From positions 16,966,165 through 17,030,164 of the forward strand of contig NC_067204.1 in NCBI RefSeq assembly GCF_026262505.1: a DNA stretch of 64,000 bases, given 5' to 3'. Under the pieces are notes generated by a model. The model was given only the letters and a program-made list of their open reading frames with translations, was not told the origin of the DNA and did no database searches. This stretch comes from Trichomonas vaginalis G3. Its lineage: Eukaryota > Parabasalia > Trichomonadida > Trichomonadidae. The position numbers and the translations under genes are program-made. Every line of letters starts with the position of its first letter. Position 1 is the stretch's first letter. This document shows positions 39,294-51,226 of this stretch, piece after piece.

Positions 39294-42090
39294 TTATTTA
39301 GAAAGATGTTGGAAGAAAAGTTTAGCTGATTTATTACATAAAGTTCGAAGACATTGAAGTTTGTTTGAACCATGAACAACACGACATTTAATAATAAGAT
39401 ATGGAGAAATATCAGATTCGACAATCATCTTAAGATATTCAGTAGTTTTGTTCTCAATATAAAGAGGACATTGAATAGATTTGCATTCATTGAATGCAAG
39501 AAATGAAACATTTTCAACACTAAGAGGGAAATTAACATATTTAAGATTTAAACAGCTGTTGAATGAATATGATTCAATCAACGAAACACTGTTTGGTGAA
39601 AGACTGATGTTGACAATATTGTTGCTGTGATTAAATGAATATCGGCAAATAATAGTACAATTGACAATTAGCACTTTATCTAATGATTGACTCAAATGAT
39701 AAATAAGATCAAGATTTTTATCATTTTTGAAGTAAAGAGTATTATCAATACATTTATATTTATTTGATTCGAAGTTACTGATGTTTTGAAGTGAATCACA
39801 TCCAGAAAATGAATTAACAAATATCATAGAAAGTGAATTTTCTTGTGAGAATGTGATTGATTTAAGATTGTTGCAGTTAACGAATGAATATTCTGAAATA
39901 ATGTTAACAGTTGATGGAATAATAATACTAGTTAATGAATTGCAATTCTCAAATGATCGAACTCCGATAGTTCTTGCATTTTCTTGAATTGTAACTTGCG
40001 TCAGTTTAGAACAACCTGAAAAACATTGATTTGGAATATTCAAAATATTAATTACTTTCTCTAAGTTAATGCAATTCTCAAATGCATTGTTGTTTATATA
40101 TAAATCGGGTGATGAAAAAATTATTTCATCCAAATTAGAACAATCTTTGAATGATGAAAATTCAATAGTTTGTAAATGATTGTTTGAAGAAAAATCAAGT
40201 TTATTTAGATTTAAACAATTTCTAAATGCATTATTTTCAATCAATGAAAGCTGTGAATTTTGTTCAAAACAAATTGATGCTGTTGAATTTTCGAATGCAC
40301 TTGATTTGATTGTTCTAACTGTGTTAGGAATTGTAATACTATAGATGTTGTATCCCCAATATTCATAGATAATTGTTTGATCAGATTTCATAATCAATGC
40401 ATTTGTTGTAATAATAAGATTTTGTTCATTCAGATATGAAACATTTACATTTGTATTTCTTTGAATTGCACGCGAATAAAATAAAGTTTTGTGAGTGAAT
40501 GACATGTTTGCTTTTGGAATATAATATGAAATGAATGAATTTGAATTAACAATCATTGATGAATTAGGGAAATTAATGAAGTTAAGATTTCTGCAATTAT
40601 AAAATATATCACTACCAATGAAATCTAAAGAACCTAAAAATGTAACATTAATTAAATTATAGCAATTAGAGAAAGCAGAATTTTCAATTCTTTTGACACT
40701 ACTTGGGATTATTATTGAAGTGAGTTTTGATTCATAAAAGCAATTTTCTCCTAAAGTTGTAACAAATTCTGGAATTACGAAGTTTTCCAAAGATTTGTTA
40801 ATAACAAAATATAAAATGCTTTTATTAGCATAAAAAGTCGTATTTTCGATTGAAAAATAAGTGTTTGACGGATTGATAGTTATATTTGTTATTTTGGAAC
40901 CACTGAATGCATTTAGTTCGATTTTTGTGACATTTTCTGGAATTTCAATGAAGTAATGTTAGTATAAGAAAAAACATATCCTTTTAAAGAAGTTAATTTC
41001 GAACCTTCTGCAAAAATAACATTTGCTAGATTAGAACAGCTTTCAAATGCACTATAACCTATTATTTCAACAGATGAAGGAATTTTAATTGTTGTTACTA
41101 AAGAATTAATTAGAAAAGCATTATTTTGTATTTCTTTAAGTCCATTTGGTAGAAGTATCTCAGTAACTTTACTGCAAGTAGAAAATGCATAATTAGAAAT
41201 TGTTGTAAGTTTTGTGCAGGATGATAAATTAATAATACTAAGATTGGTACAATAATAAAAACTATCCTTTCCAATTGTTGTTAAGTTAGGATTTTCTTCA
41301 AATGAAAAAGATTCTAAAGATTTTAGGTTGGAAAAACAATATTCTGTTAAAGTTTTAACAGAAGCTGGAATTATACATGTTTCGATATATTTGTGACATG
41401 CTAAATATAAAATATTTTTATCCTTTGAAAAAAGAACGTTATTTTCGATAATTAAATAATCGTTCGAAGAATTGAGTGAGAGATTTGTTAATTTATATTC
41501 ACCAAATGTAGATCCACTGACTTTGTTAACTTTCGCTGGAATTTCAAAAGAAGAAATGTTAGTGTAAGAAAAAACTTCTCCTTCTAAAGAAGTTAAATTC
41601 GAACCTTCAGCAAAAGTAACATTTGTTAGATTAGAACAGCTTTCAAATGCACGATAACCTATTGTTTCAACAGATGAAGGAATTATAATAGTGGTTATAT
41701 CAGATTCTTTTTGAAAAGCATATTTTTGTATTTCTTTAAGTCCATTTGGTAGAAGTATCTCAGTAACTCTACTACAATAAGAAAATGCATATAAAGAAAT
41801 TGTTGTAAGTTTTGTGCATGATGATAAATTAATAATTCTAAGATTGGTACAATAATAAAAACCTTGAAATTCAATTGTTTTTAGGTTCGAATTTTCTTCA
41901 AATGAAAAAGATTGTAGTGTTTTTAAATTTTTAAAGCATTCACTTGATATAATTTCGCATCTAGCCGATATCCTAAGGTTAGATGATGAATCATTAACTT
42001 TATTAAGCGTTTTTCCATCATTCGTATAGAATCTTGAGTCAATATCTTTGTAAATTGCAGCAAAAATGATAATTATGATGAATTATCAAT
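39294..42090 (-). pseudogene. BspA-like leucine-rich repeat surface protein gene (broken)
   Basis: Leucine-rich repeats of the LRR_5/BspA type run the whole length, about 23 residues each, for example FENCNSLTSIIIPSTVNIIS and NAFRNCLNLNKLDFSS. The 3' 498 codons (to 39294) form one frame. The upstream part from about 42060 is also continuously open for about 370 codons, with units such as AFSYCSRVTEILLPNGLKEI, but contains no ATG and is offset by one base near 40950 (TTCATTGAAATT where the sister repeat has TTCTTTTGAAATT). The very start reads hydrophobic (IIIFAAIY) like a signal peptide, without a start codon. Such proteins are a large T. vaginalis family linked to surface contact. No C-terminal membrane span is seen. 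Confidence 0.85.
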
Positions 42091-43773
42091 GCATGCTATC
42101 TTCGACGCTTTCTTTAAAATCAAAATTTTGTCAATAAATGTTTTGTAGATTATAAGTTCAATTTATAGTTACTCCATTTTCTGTAGAAACGTAAGAGTAG
42201 GAGGAAAATCTGACACCAAAATTTTTTTATCATTGAGGTTTTTTTCCCCGATTTTCTGCGATATCTGTTTAAAATAAATAGCTATTTATGCGACACAATA
42301 TGCGTAGAAATATGGTGATAATGTGAATGCATAGCAGAACATATGATTTATTAAGTTTTTATCCGAGATTTCTAAATCTTGAGATCTTAAAAAACACGAA
42401 TTTCAGCCCCGTTTGGCATATGGATGAAATCTATGCTACTATTAGCCAATTATGATGTATCATTTTTGTCCTGAAATACATGTAAAATTGCCGATAAACC
42501 TATTTATTTACACGTATTTCTAGAATTAACATATGAATAAGAGCTAATTAGCTTAAAAGTCATCATAAACTATATCATGTATATATATTTTATGTTGCGT
42601 TAGAATAGTAATAGCTTTGATCATGATATCTGATTATGAACTTTTTTAATGATAAGAGAAAGGTATGGAAACTCTTAACCTTAAAATTTTTTGATACCAT
42701 TGAGGAACTGTGATCGAGAAAAATAGAGTGTCCTGATAGACGCATTTATCGCAAACGGAGAATATATTTATGACTTCAGAAACTATCATCTAGCTATGGT
42801 TTTGAATATAATTTCTATGCAGTAAGAGAATTAGATTGAATTCATTTGCATAAAAGATGCTTCAGTATATAATATAATAAAAGTTTTTATTAAAATCAAT
42901 CTTTTGACCATATTGTATCTTACTTGGTATATAGTTTGATCTACTATTGGTTATTTGGTAGTTAGAAGGATATACTAATCTGTCAGTACAATTTTGAGAC
43001 AAATGAAATATGAAAACATGAACGATAATCTGATTTTTGGGTTGTGTGGAATTGGTTTAATTGTTGAATTAAGTTGACTACGCTTGAACTTGGCAAAGAT
43101 TGTAATTAGAATTGACAGAATAAGTCGAATTTTTAGAATAAAAATTAAAATTAAGGGTGCACTTACCAATTTCTCACATGCTATGAAAAAATCAATATAT
43201 CTTTATTTTAATAGCAGAAAAGTATAACAGTCATATTAGGTACTATATAGTGATTCATATTTACTTTCTCCTGACCAAAAATATTAACTTTCGACCTTAG
43301 AATATTAGGTTAGAAATGATGTGTGTCAAAAAATTGAGAGAAATGTGAGAAAAAAAATTCTCTATGAAATTTTTTTCCAAAGCTTGTTTCTCTTAGAATA
43401 TTCATCTAATCAAAAATCTGCTATAGGTCCCATAGGGCGAAATCCTGTTTTCCACATTATTAGCAAGGTTGTATTCACATTTAGAATATGACTAATAATA
43501 TCTAAAATATTAATTCTGAATATGTATACAAATTGATTGAATTCCTGGTTTCCCATAATTGGCTAACCTAAATTTAATAAAAATATTAGTCAAAACCGAT
43601 ATTATCTAATATCATCTTATTTGACCTGTATAGTATATTGCAATATATGAATTCAGACATCCATATTCTATTGTATAAGAAAAAATAGATCAACTCGTAT
43701 AGATAACTTATAGAACTACCAGTAAAAAAAATTGTTATGAATTTTTAAAAAAGTGAAATTATAAAATGAATTT
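42091..43773. other. Intergenic, 1.7 kb
   Basis: AT-rich with scattered T and A runs; no open frame over 65 codons and no repeat or family recognised. Confidence 0.55.
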
Positions 43774-46700
43774 TTACTTCACTGTCCATTGTCTCTTTCT
43801 TATTGATCTCTGGAAATCAGCAGCAGCATTCATAGCCTTTGTTTCTCTATCGATAACAGCCTGCATATCTGGAATACCAATACCGCGGCGAGCTCTGTTT
43901 GATTCTTCATCAGCTTCAGCAACTTTTCTTCTAATCATGAACAAGAACTCTCTAACAGCCAACTGTGCGTCGTTTGTGCACTGGACGGTCTTTCCACTGT
44001 TCATTTCCTTTGCAGTGTTGATGATCTGGTCCATAGAGTACAAAACAATTCCGCAGACAGATCTAGAGAAGTAAGGAGCGGAGTATTCGATAGACATAAC
44101 CAAAGGAAGGTCTTTCTCAATCGCTTCTACACCTGTTGCGAGCTGTTGAATAGCAGCGATGTTTCTGATCTTCATTGCGACCATTTGTGTGAAAACAAAG
44201 AAAATGTTTTCATTGAATTTTGTGATAAATGTAGCGAAATCTGATCTCAAATCGACATGAGACTTTCTGATATCGATTTGTGTCTTTGCCTTCATTGAAA
44301 GATCGACTTTGTTCTTTACGTTTATGAGTCTGTTCTTCAGCTGCGAGATCATCATTGTTGTTGTTCTGAACTCGTACTCTGTCTGGCTGTCTTCGACGAG
44401 TTTTCTCGCTGCCTTGTTCGAATCTTCGCAAAGAACGAAATGAGTGAAATCTGCCAAAGCTCTTGCAGCTTCGTAGAATCCTTGTCTTGTCTGCTGTGAC
44501 AACAAGAAGACGCAGAGTGCTCCGAGTGTCTTTGGTCTGCGTGGGGATTCAGTGACTGCCATCACTTTGTCAGTGAATTCTTGGATAAATGGTAAAAATG
44601 ATCTGTCACGTTTCATGTCAAAAGCGGTTTCTTCTATCAAAATTCTGAATGCTTCTCTGCACTGTTCGAAAGTCTTGTGGCCGACTGTTCCTGGGTCTTC
44701 GTCAATTGCGTACTGTCTGAATATGTTCATGACTCTCCACAACTGTGTGTTCAATGTCCTGTATTTCTTAGAACACTCTCTTTCGAACTCTCTGACGTTT
44801 TGTCTGATGTTTTGTGCGGAATTGACTGCATCCAATGAACTCTGTTTCGCCTGTGTTGCCAATTGATGGATGTCCATTTCGCTGTCGACTTCCGGATACA
44901 AGTCTTTCGTTGGATCGCAAACTTCTGTTAAATGTCTCAAATTCTCAGGAACATGAGATTCAACAGTAAATGCAATTTCAACTAATGTCTCCGTCTTCGC
45001 CAATGTCATCTGCATAATGAACCTCTGAATGTCCACCTGTGTAGATGAGCCTTGGTAGAGTGGACCGTTCTGGTCGAGATAATCAACAATTGGTAACAAA
45101 GCCAAAACACGGGCATCGTCAATTGGGAATTGCGTCAATTGCTGTCTGAGGTCATTTGCTGGGTTTACGGACTGGAAGGCTGCATCAAGGGCGGCTGTGC
45201 AACGCTCACATGAGGCTGATGCATTGTACATTCCGTTTTTGACAAATGATCGTTCGACATCAATTCTTACTTCGTTGAAAGCGATGATGCAAGGCTCGTG
45301 AGTGGATTCTGGGGCCATTCCGAGTATTGTTGTGATGAATACGGAGAGTTTCTTCAATTTGTCTTCAGCTTCGTTGAGATTGTCGATATTTCCAGATAAT
45401 TCTTCAAGAATCTGGTGTGAGAGCTTCAACTGTTGACGTGTCTCATCTGGAACGATCTTCTCGATCTTGTCCAGTGGCTTTGAGAGCTCTTTCGGTGGAT
45501 TCTTCTCGAAATAAGTTAATAATTCCTTATTCCACTTTTCGACTTCATCGTGCATGGCTGTGGCTGTGATGATCAAGTACTGGCGTGTTGGCTCGCTCGG
45601 ATCGTAAGAATTGGCGTGAGTAATGGCATCTTTAGATAATTGGACTAAAACTGCGAAATGTTCTGTGAGAGTCTTGTATTCGACACTGTAGCAGTTGATG
45701 TTCTCGAAATCGGCGATGATCTGCAATAATGTGTCTTTGATCTGTTGAATTGTTGACCTCATATCTGACATTTCGTTAATCCAGTAGTAGACGAACAAGA
45801 GATAGAGGATTGACCTTATGCAGGAAATGGCCAATGGTCGAAGGACAAATTGTGACTTTTCTTCGATCATCTCGCCAATGTGTTCGTGAGCCTTGAGAAG
45901 GGTTTCCGTGAACTTCTTTATGGCGTTTTCGAGTTCCTGGTGGGCATCTTGTGACTTTTGGTTCAAAGTTTGCATCTGAGCGGCAAATGTTTTTTGTTCG
46001 GACTTTGAAGCCTTGGAGGACATAACTTTCTGGGCGAAATGTTCACGCTCGGATAAGGTCTCGTAGTAGTTAGCATCGGTAGTTGTTAAATTCTCGAGAT
46101 CTGTATATAAGTTCATTGCGGTTTGTTCGTCGATCAATCTGCAGATGGAAGCTGTAAGACGGACGCATTGAAAGTAAGATTTGTCGGTTTGTTTGTTCTG
46201 TTGGAAGTCCATTACGAAAGTTGCATTTTGTGTCTTAATATGGGACAATAAGAGGTGGATAACTCTTGTAGTGATCTGGGAAAGCTCGAAACGTGGGATT
46301 TCTGAGTAGTAGCTGAAGAGTTGTGCGAATGATGGAATTGCAACTGAAGCAAAGGAATCGCTGCTGCCGCGGGTGTCTGAACCGCGCTTGGCACCTGGAG
46401 ATTTAAGTCTGCCGACAATTGTATTGAAGATATTCTGCATTTCATCGTTAGATTGGCAACGAACTTGAATTGGACCCTTTGGAGTGTCGTATTCGAACTT
46501 GAATGAGTCGAGACCTTCCATTTGGAGGTTCCTCATGGCAGTCAAGTTGTACTGATCGATGAAGTTCGTTGAATTTTGCTTATAAAATTTGAGAACTGAG
46601 TAACCGAGGGAAATTGTGACTTTATCCTTCGAAGGCTTCTTGCCAATAAGGCCCTGGTATCTCTCTGCGTTGACAACTATTGACATAAAGTGGATATAAT

Positions 46701-47451
46701 TGAGAAGATAGTCAACAAAGTCATTTGTAAAGGAATCTGTAGCCTTGAGCTTCTTGTATGTTGATACAGCATCGCTGATGAATTTCTTAGGCTCTTGAAT
46801 TGATCTTGGGACGAATTTGGCCAATTCTGCCTCTAAAACTTGCTTCGTATCGGAGGATTTGTATGGACCGTTCTGCTTGAGAAGGAATGAGGCCATAACG
46901 TAAGGAATATCCTTGTCCGTGCATGATAATGTGCCAGAAATGAAATCTGACTGAAGTAATTGGCAAAGCTGGTCAGTTTCGAGCCTTGTAAGGTTGAACT
47001 GTGAAGCGAATGGAGCCTGAGCAGCAAATGTACCATCCTGATCTAATACAACATTCTTTGCTGTCATGACATAAAATCTTGGATCGAGTAATTGGCTTTG
47101 TACGCAAACTGTACGAACGATTTCTCTTACCAAGAAATTGGACTTGATGCTCATCGAGATAGTTCTGTTTAATGGGTCTTGAATTGTAATTGAATACGAT
47201 TCTGGAACAACGAGCATTTGCTGTTGCTGAGAATACTTAAGATCATTAATCTTGGTTTCTGGGGAGATAAAATCGTATAAGTGTTGATCATTACTTACGT
47301 AGATTTGGCTTGATGGCAAAACTTTGTCTGGAAAACACTGAATAGCGTATTCCAAAATAGCTGTTACCTCTTTATCAATATTAAAATTATGCTCAACAAC
47401 ATTTAAATTAGTCTGTGGGAAGAGGATGCGGACAGTTACCTCCTCACTCAT
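43774..47451 (-). CDS. Talin-like FERM-domain protein
   Basis: 1225 residues. The N-terminus looks like a talin head: two ubiquitin-like modules (F0 about 1 to 85, F1 about 86 to 170), a helical F2 (about 180 to 290, KDIPYVMASFLLKQNGPYKS and FVDYLLNYIHFM) and a PTB-like F3 (about 290 to 375, ISLGYSVLKFYKQNSTNFID, EMQNIFNTIVGRL). The remaining 850 residues are almost entirely helical, like a shortened talin rod; human talin is about 2540. I see no clear I/LWEQ actin-binding module at the end. It probably links membrane receptors to the cytoskeleton, which fits an amoeboid, adhesive parasite. The C-terminus is basic (RSIRKRQWTVK). Codon use suggests good expression. Confidence 0.7.
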   Translation of the reverse strand: MSEEVTVRILFPQTNLNVVEHNFNIDKEVTAILEYAIQCFPDKVLPSSQIYVSNDQHLYDFISPETKINDLKYSQQQQMLVVPESYSITIQDPLNRTISMSIKSNFLVREIVRTVCVQSQLLDPRFYVMTAKNVVLDQDGTFAAQAPFASQFNLTRLETDQLCQLLQSDFISGTLSCTDKDIPYVMASFLLKQNGPYKSSDTKQVLEAELAKFVPRSIQEPKKFISDAVSTYKKLKATDSFTNDFVDYLLNYIHFMSIVVNAERYQGLIGKKPSKDKVTISLGYSVLKFYKQNSTNFIDQYNLTAMRNLQMEGLDSFKFEYDTPKGPIQVRCQSNDEMQNIFNTIVGRLKSPGAKRGSDTRGSSDSFASVAIPSFAQLFSYYSEIPRFELSQITTRVIHLLLSHIKTQNATFVMDFQQNKQTDKSYFQCVRLTASICRLIDEQTAMNLYTDLENLTTTDANYYETLSEREHFAQKVMSSKASKSEQKTFAAQMQTLNQKSQDAHQELENAIKKFTETLLKAHEHIGEMIEEKSQFVLRPLAISCIRSILYLLFVYYWINEMSDMRSTIQQIKDTLLQIIADFENINCYSVEYKTLTEHFAVLVQLSKDAITHANSYDPSEPTRQYLIITATAMHDEVEKWNKELLTYFEKNPPKELSKPLDKIEKIVPDETRQQLKLSHQILEELSGNIDNLNEAEDKLKKLSVFITTILGMAPESTHEPCIIAFNEVRIDVERSFVKNGMYNASASCERCTAALDAAFQSVNPANDLRQQLTQFPIDDARVLALLPIVDYLDQNGPLYQGSSTQVDIQRFIMQMTLAKTETLVEIAFTVESHVPENLRHLTEVCDPTKDLYPEVDSEMDIHQLATQAKQSSLDAVNSAQNIRQNVREFERECSKKYRTLNTQLWRVMNIFRQYAIDEDPGTVGHKTFEQCREAFRILIEETAFDMKRDRSFLPFIQEFTDKVMAVTESPRRPKTLGALCVFLLSQQTRQGFYEAARALADFTHFVLCEDSNKAARKLVEDSQTEYEFRTTTMMISQLKNRLINVKNKVDLSMKAKTQIDIRKSHVDLRSDFATFITKFNENIFFVFTQMVAMKIRNIAAIQQLATGVEAIEKDLPLVMSIEYSAPYFSRSVCGIVLYSMDQIINTAKEMNSGKTVQCTNDAQLAVREFLFMIRRKVAEADEESNRARRGIGIPDMQAVIDRETKAMNAAADFQRSIRKRQWTVK

Positions 47452-48250
47452 TATTTAAAACAAAAAAAAGTATTTTTCAATAGTTTACTTCATTTTATTT
47501 GGAGCGATTTTATTTTTATCAAAAAATGAGACACTTTGCTGACTGCATGGATGAAATGGTCATAAGATAAATATCGATTATTTTATAATTTCGTATCTGT
47601 AAATTACCAACAGCGCTATACGAAAATGTATCAAATCTGTTTTGAGGACTATAAATCTAGCAACATGAATACTACTCCAAATAGATTGCGGTTATACTCT
47701 TAATGTTATTTTTTAACTTCAATATATATGTTATATCTTTATAATAGGATATTTTATTGATGACTTGCAGAATCAGTGATGAATACACTAAAATCAGTAA
47801 ATGGCAAGCTAGCAAAGCATGATATTTTACTAATCATTTCTTATTTCATTTTAGTTACATCTAGTAAAAAATTTAATTACTTGGAAGTTACGAACGATTT
47901 TTTGATAAAATTTCTTCAGATAAATCAATTCATATAAAATTGCTTCAAAAGTTTTCACATTCAATTGAAACCAAAATCGGATTTTTATACCTTGTGAGAA
48001 GAATTGTTGATTTATTTTTGTAAAAATAATTGTCAGAATATATTTGATTTGACAATAGAAAAGTTAATGAAATATTTATTATAATCTGATATACAGATAA
48101 TAAAAGAGTACTAAAATTGAGACGATTAGGACAATTGAATTTTTGAATCTAAATAATCGTTTAATACAGAATTTTTGATTCATGTGATACTAAATTATAT
48201 AAAACGCTTTGTGATGCGTTTTTACATTTTTTCAATTGCAATTAAAAAAA
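47452..48250. other. Intergenic up to element B
   Basis: AT-rich, no gene. It ends in an A tract at 48244 to 48256, after which repeats of element B begin. Confidence 0.5.
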
Positions 48251-48526
48251 AAAAAAGGTAGTGGGGCTTCCAGGCACTTCGTGCCTTCTAGCCCTGAAGA
48301 TGATTATTATAAATGAAGTTCTTATATATACGGGTCTTCCAGGAGCTTTTCACAAATTATATATGTTTTCATGTTTTGTCAAACATGAACGTACATGTTT
48401 TGTCAAGACTTCTTCGTAAATGTTTTGTCAAACATGAACGTAAATGTTTTGTCAAACATGAACGTAAATGTTTTGTCAAGACTTCATCGTAATGAGTGTA
48501 AAGGACCCAAAAATAATGTTTAGGTG

Positions 48527-48700
48527 AAGAGGTGAGATCTCACCCGTTTTTTCACCTGTTTTCTCACCCTCTTGAATTTTCATGATTTCATCGTAAATGT
48601 TTTGTCAAGACTTCTTCTTCGTAATGAGTGTAAAGGACCCAAAAATATAATTTAGGGTAGAAGGTTAGATCTAACCTCTTTTCTAACCTCTTTTCTACCC
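48527..48700. repeat. GATC-core palindromes 1 and 2 with direct repeats
   Basis: GGTGAGATCTCACC at 48531 to 48544 and AGGTTAGATCTAACCT at 48662 to 48677, each inside a nested set of matching outer copies (GGTGA with TTCACC; GGGTAGA with TCTACCC). Upstream at 48367 to 48490 and between them are copies of the 25-bp unit TTTTGTCAAGACTTC/TTCGTAAATG and a variant TTTTGTCAAACATGAACGTA. Confidence 0.9.
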
Positions 48701-48785
48701 TCTTGAATTTTCATGATTTCTTCGTAAATGTTTTGTCACTTTTCTGTCACTTTTCAGGAAAAAACATTTTTATTATTATATATAA

Positions 48786-49616
48786 ATGAATTTTACAAAA
48801 CCACCGTTACCGTTCTTTGGAAATAAGAGTAAATGTAAAGATATTATATTGAGAGAACTTAAGAAACTACCGAATGGTCTAACATTTGTAGATTTGTTCG
48901 GTGGAAGTTTCTATATATCCCATTTGTGCCATATAATATTCCCAGACTCAAAGATTATATGCAATGACTTCGACAACTATATGGACCGTCTCAAACATAT
49001 TCCAGACACAAACAATATATTGAAAGAGTTAAAAGAAAAGATACCTATAGGTAAGATGGAACGTATACCATTAGATAAGAAAAATATTGTGAGAGAGGTT
49101 TTGAAAAAGCAGAATATATAGACTGGGATAGTATATCTGCTAGACTATTATATAGTTTCTATAAGAGTTCATGACATTGAAACACTTATGTCAAAAGTTT
49201 TATATCTTAACTATACAAATGTTTTCAAAGAGGACATAGAAAAATATATTGAGGGTATAGAGTTTGTGAGATGTCATTGGACAGATTTGTATGAAAAATA
49301 TAAAGACAAGGAAAATGTTTTCTTTATAGTGGACCCGCCGTTCTATAACACATGGGATTTTCAATACCAAGTAGACTGGACTTTGAGAGACTCTTTAGAA
49401 ACTTTAGACGTTTTACATAACCATCCATGCTTTTACTTTACATCCGATAAAAGTGGTTTGGAAACCGTTATGAGATGGTTAGAGGACATACATGACTATG
49501 AGTTTATATATGACAAGATAGAATATGAGAGAGGTCCTATAAACTGGAGAAAGTGTCATAACAAAGAAATTTTATTAGTAAGTAAATGTGGTTTGAAATC
49601 GGACTACTTGTTTTAA
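48786..49616 (+). pseudogene. Dam-like (D12 class) DNA adenine methyltransferase of element B (broken)
   Basis: The N-terminal part has KPPLPFFGNKSKCKDIILRE and TFVDLFGGSFYISHL, the D12-class motif X and SAM-binding motif I. Further on FFIVDPPFYNTWDFQYQVDW holds the DPPF/Y catalytic motif IV and is followed by CFYFTSDKSGLETVMRWLED. Total size, near 275 codons, fits Dam. The family methylates the N6 of adenine, in the best-known members at GATC. It is broken by about one or two breaks and treated as a fossil. It sits right beside the GATC-core palindromes, which are spread across the whole element. Confidence 0.82.
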
Positions 49617-49649
49617 GTTTTTTCCATTGTGTCATTTATTTCTTTGACG

Positions 49650-50101
49650 TGGCAGAAAAGTACAGAGAATATGAAGATGAACCAATGCCTGCAAATGTTC
49701 AGTATATGTACTCGTAAGAGATATTTTTATCTAATATTAAATGACGCACAGAACTTAGCGAATGCACAGCAACCTGGACAACCAAACCCAGAGAATATTC
49801 CAAATGAAGTTAGAATACAAACTGCAATGGCAAACTATGGTCAAGTGCCAACAGATGTACAAATGCAAACTGCCATGTCAAATGACGCTGCGTTAGGTTT
49901 GCCACCATGGTATGCAAATATGAGATGGAAAGAGTTTTATACAAACCTGAAGTGGGATATAAACAACTTTATGCAGATGACGCGAACACAGGAGTTGACC
50001 CAGAATATGTTTTCTACCAGAGGAGAAACAGAATGTATGAGCTCCAGTTAAAGAATGCTATGGAACTCAACAGGAAACGTAAGAGACTAGGCGGACATTA
50101 G
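49650..50101 (+). pseudogene. Unknown Maverick protein (broken)
   Basis: Frames with Asn/Gln/Pro-rich repeats (PGQPNPENIPNEVRIQTAMA then VPTDVQMQTAMSNDAALGLP) followed by LPPWYANMRWKEFYTNLKW and a basic end (MELNRKRKRLGGH). The internal repeat of QTAM is clear. No family is recognised; position among virion-type genes suggests a structural role. About one or two breaks. Confidence 0.45.
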
Positions 50102-50120
50102 ATTTTTACATATAGTAAAA

Positions 50121-50350
50121 TGGGTTTCTTCAGTAGTATTGGAAACTTCTTCAGAAGAGTTGAAGAGGTATATGGAATGGAATAAAAACCGTAGGAAGAG
50201 GAATTTGGAACGGAGTCAAAAATATTGGTAAAAGAGTAGGTCAGTTTGTTGGTATTATACCTAAAGACCCTGAACCAGAAGAACAAGCTCCTGTTATACA
50301 ACAGCCTGAACCTGCACCACAGTCTAGTTGCAACCAAATCCAACACCTCA
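50121..50350 (+). pseudogene. Small hydrophobic-start protein, relative of the gene at 53575 (broken)
   Basis: It begins MGFFSSIGNFFRR, close in style to MGLFGALAGVASRF at 53575, and continues with GNGVKNIGKRVGQFVGII-like and Pro/Glu/Gln-rich stretches (QPEPAPQSS) in other frames. It is the first copy of what looks like a duplicated small virion or membrane-acting protein. About two breaks. Confidence 0.4.
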
Positions 50351-50364
50351 ACCGTATTAAAAAA

Positions 50365-51208
50365 TTATATTTTTACCGTTCGATAGTAGTTGTATATGAA
50401 ACTAAGTTCTAAGTAAAACGCATGGTATAATGGAATTATTCTTTTTCTTCCATCTGTAGTAAACCATACTTGAAAGTCTGAAATACTTCCACTTGGTGGT
50501 TCGTATAACTTTGTAGGTTTTTGTAAAATCATTTGCCAAGCATAAGAAAGAGTTTTGGGCGCCAGAAAATGAAGCATGAACAATAATAGCATCTGGGTCG
50601 AAAACATTTTCATATGTTCCATTAGGGTTTTCGACTTCATAAAAGTCTGGGTGTACTGGATATGCTGCAGGCTGATTTAACATCCTCATAAATCTATACC
50701 ATGCCAAGTTGTTATATTTTGTAGAAATATAAACGTTTTCTCCAAGGTCTTCTATTCTATTGATTTTAACAGTTGCATTTTTCCTGTCATAAATAATATC
50801 GAGATGGTACTCTCCCTCGTCAATGTTATACTGTTTTGCATATTCGAGATAGATATCGTTTATTTTTTCTTGAAAAGCTTGAAGAGTTGTTTCTAAGTTT
50901 ACAAGCAAACTAACTTGTAAAAGTTTCCCTGTTCAAATTTCTCATACATACGTTTTTCTTTGTTATAGTATCGAACTTCAAAACCGACCGTAAATGGGAA
51001 ACCATGTATGCTTCTGAAATGAACTTCATTCTACGAAAGCCAATAGCTTTTGTGACAGATGGTCTCTTAACCATCTTAATGGGTAGTCAAAACGATAGCC
51101 TTCATGCTTTACGGTCTCTGTCTCAAACTTTTGACCGACATTAGTAAAAAGTTCATCTAATGGTTTAGTTGTAGCAACTCTTGAATTTTCTTTTTCTATT
51201 GAAAGCAT
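50365..51208 (-). pseudogene. Unknown Maverick protein, inverted paralogue of 55190-56053 (broken)
   Basis: The start MLSIEKENSRVATTKPLDEL matches MLQVEKQRTKVADTKPLDYI of the gene at 55190, and FDYPLRWL, VFDPDAIIVHASFSGAQNSF and SGSISDFQVWFTTDGRKRII match its later parts. So element B holds two members of one family in opposite directions about 4 kb apart. This copy has about two or three breaks. Function unknown. Confidence 0.75.
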
Positions 51209-51226
51209 ATTTTATCTAGAATAAAA

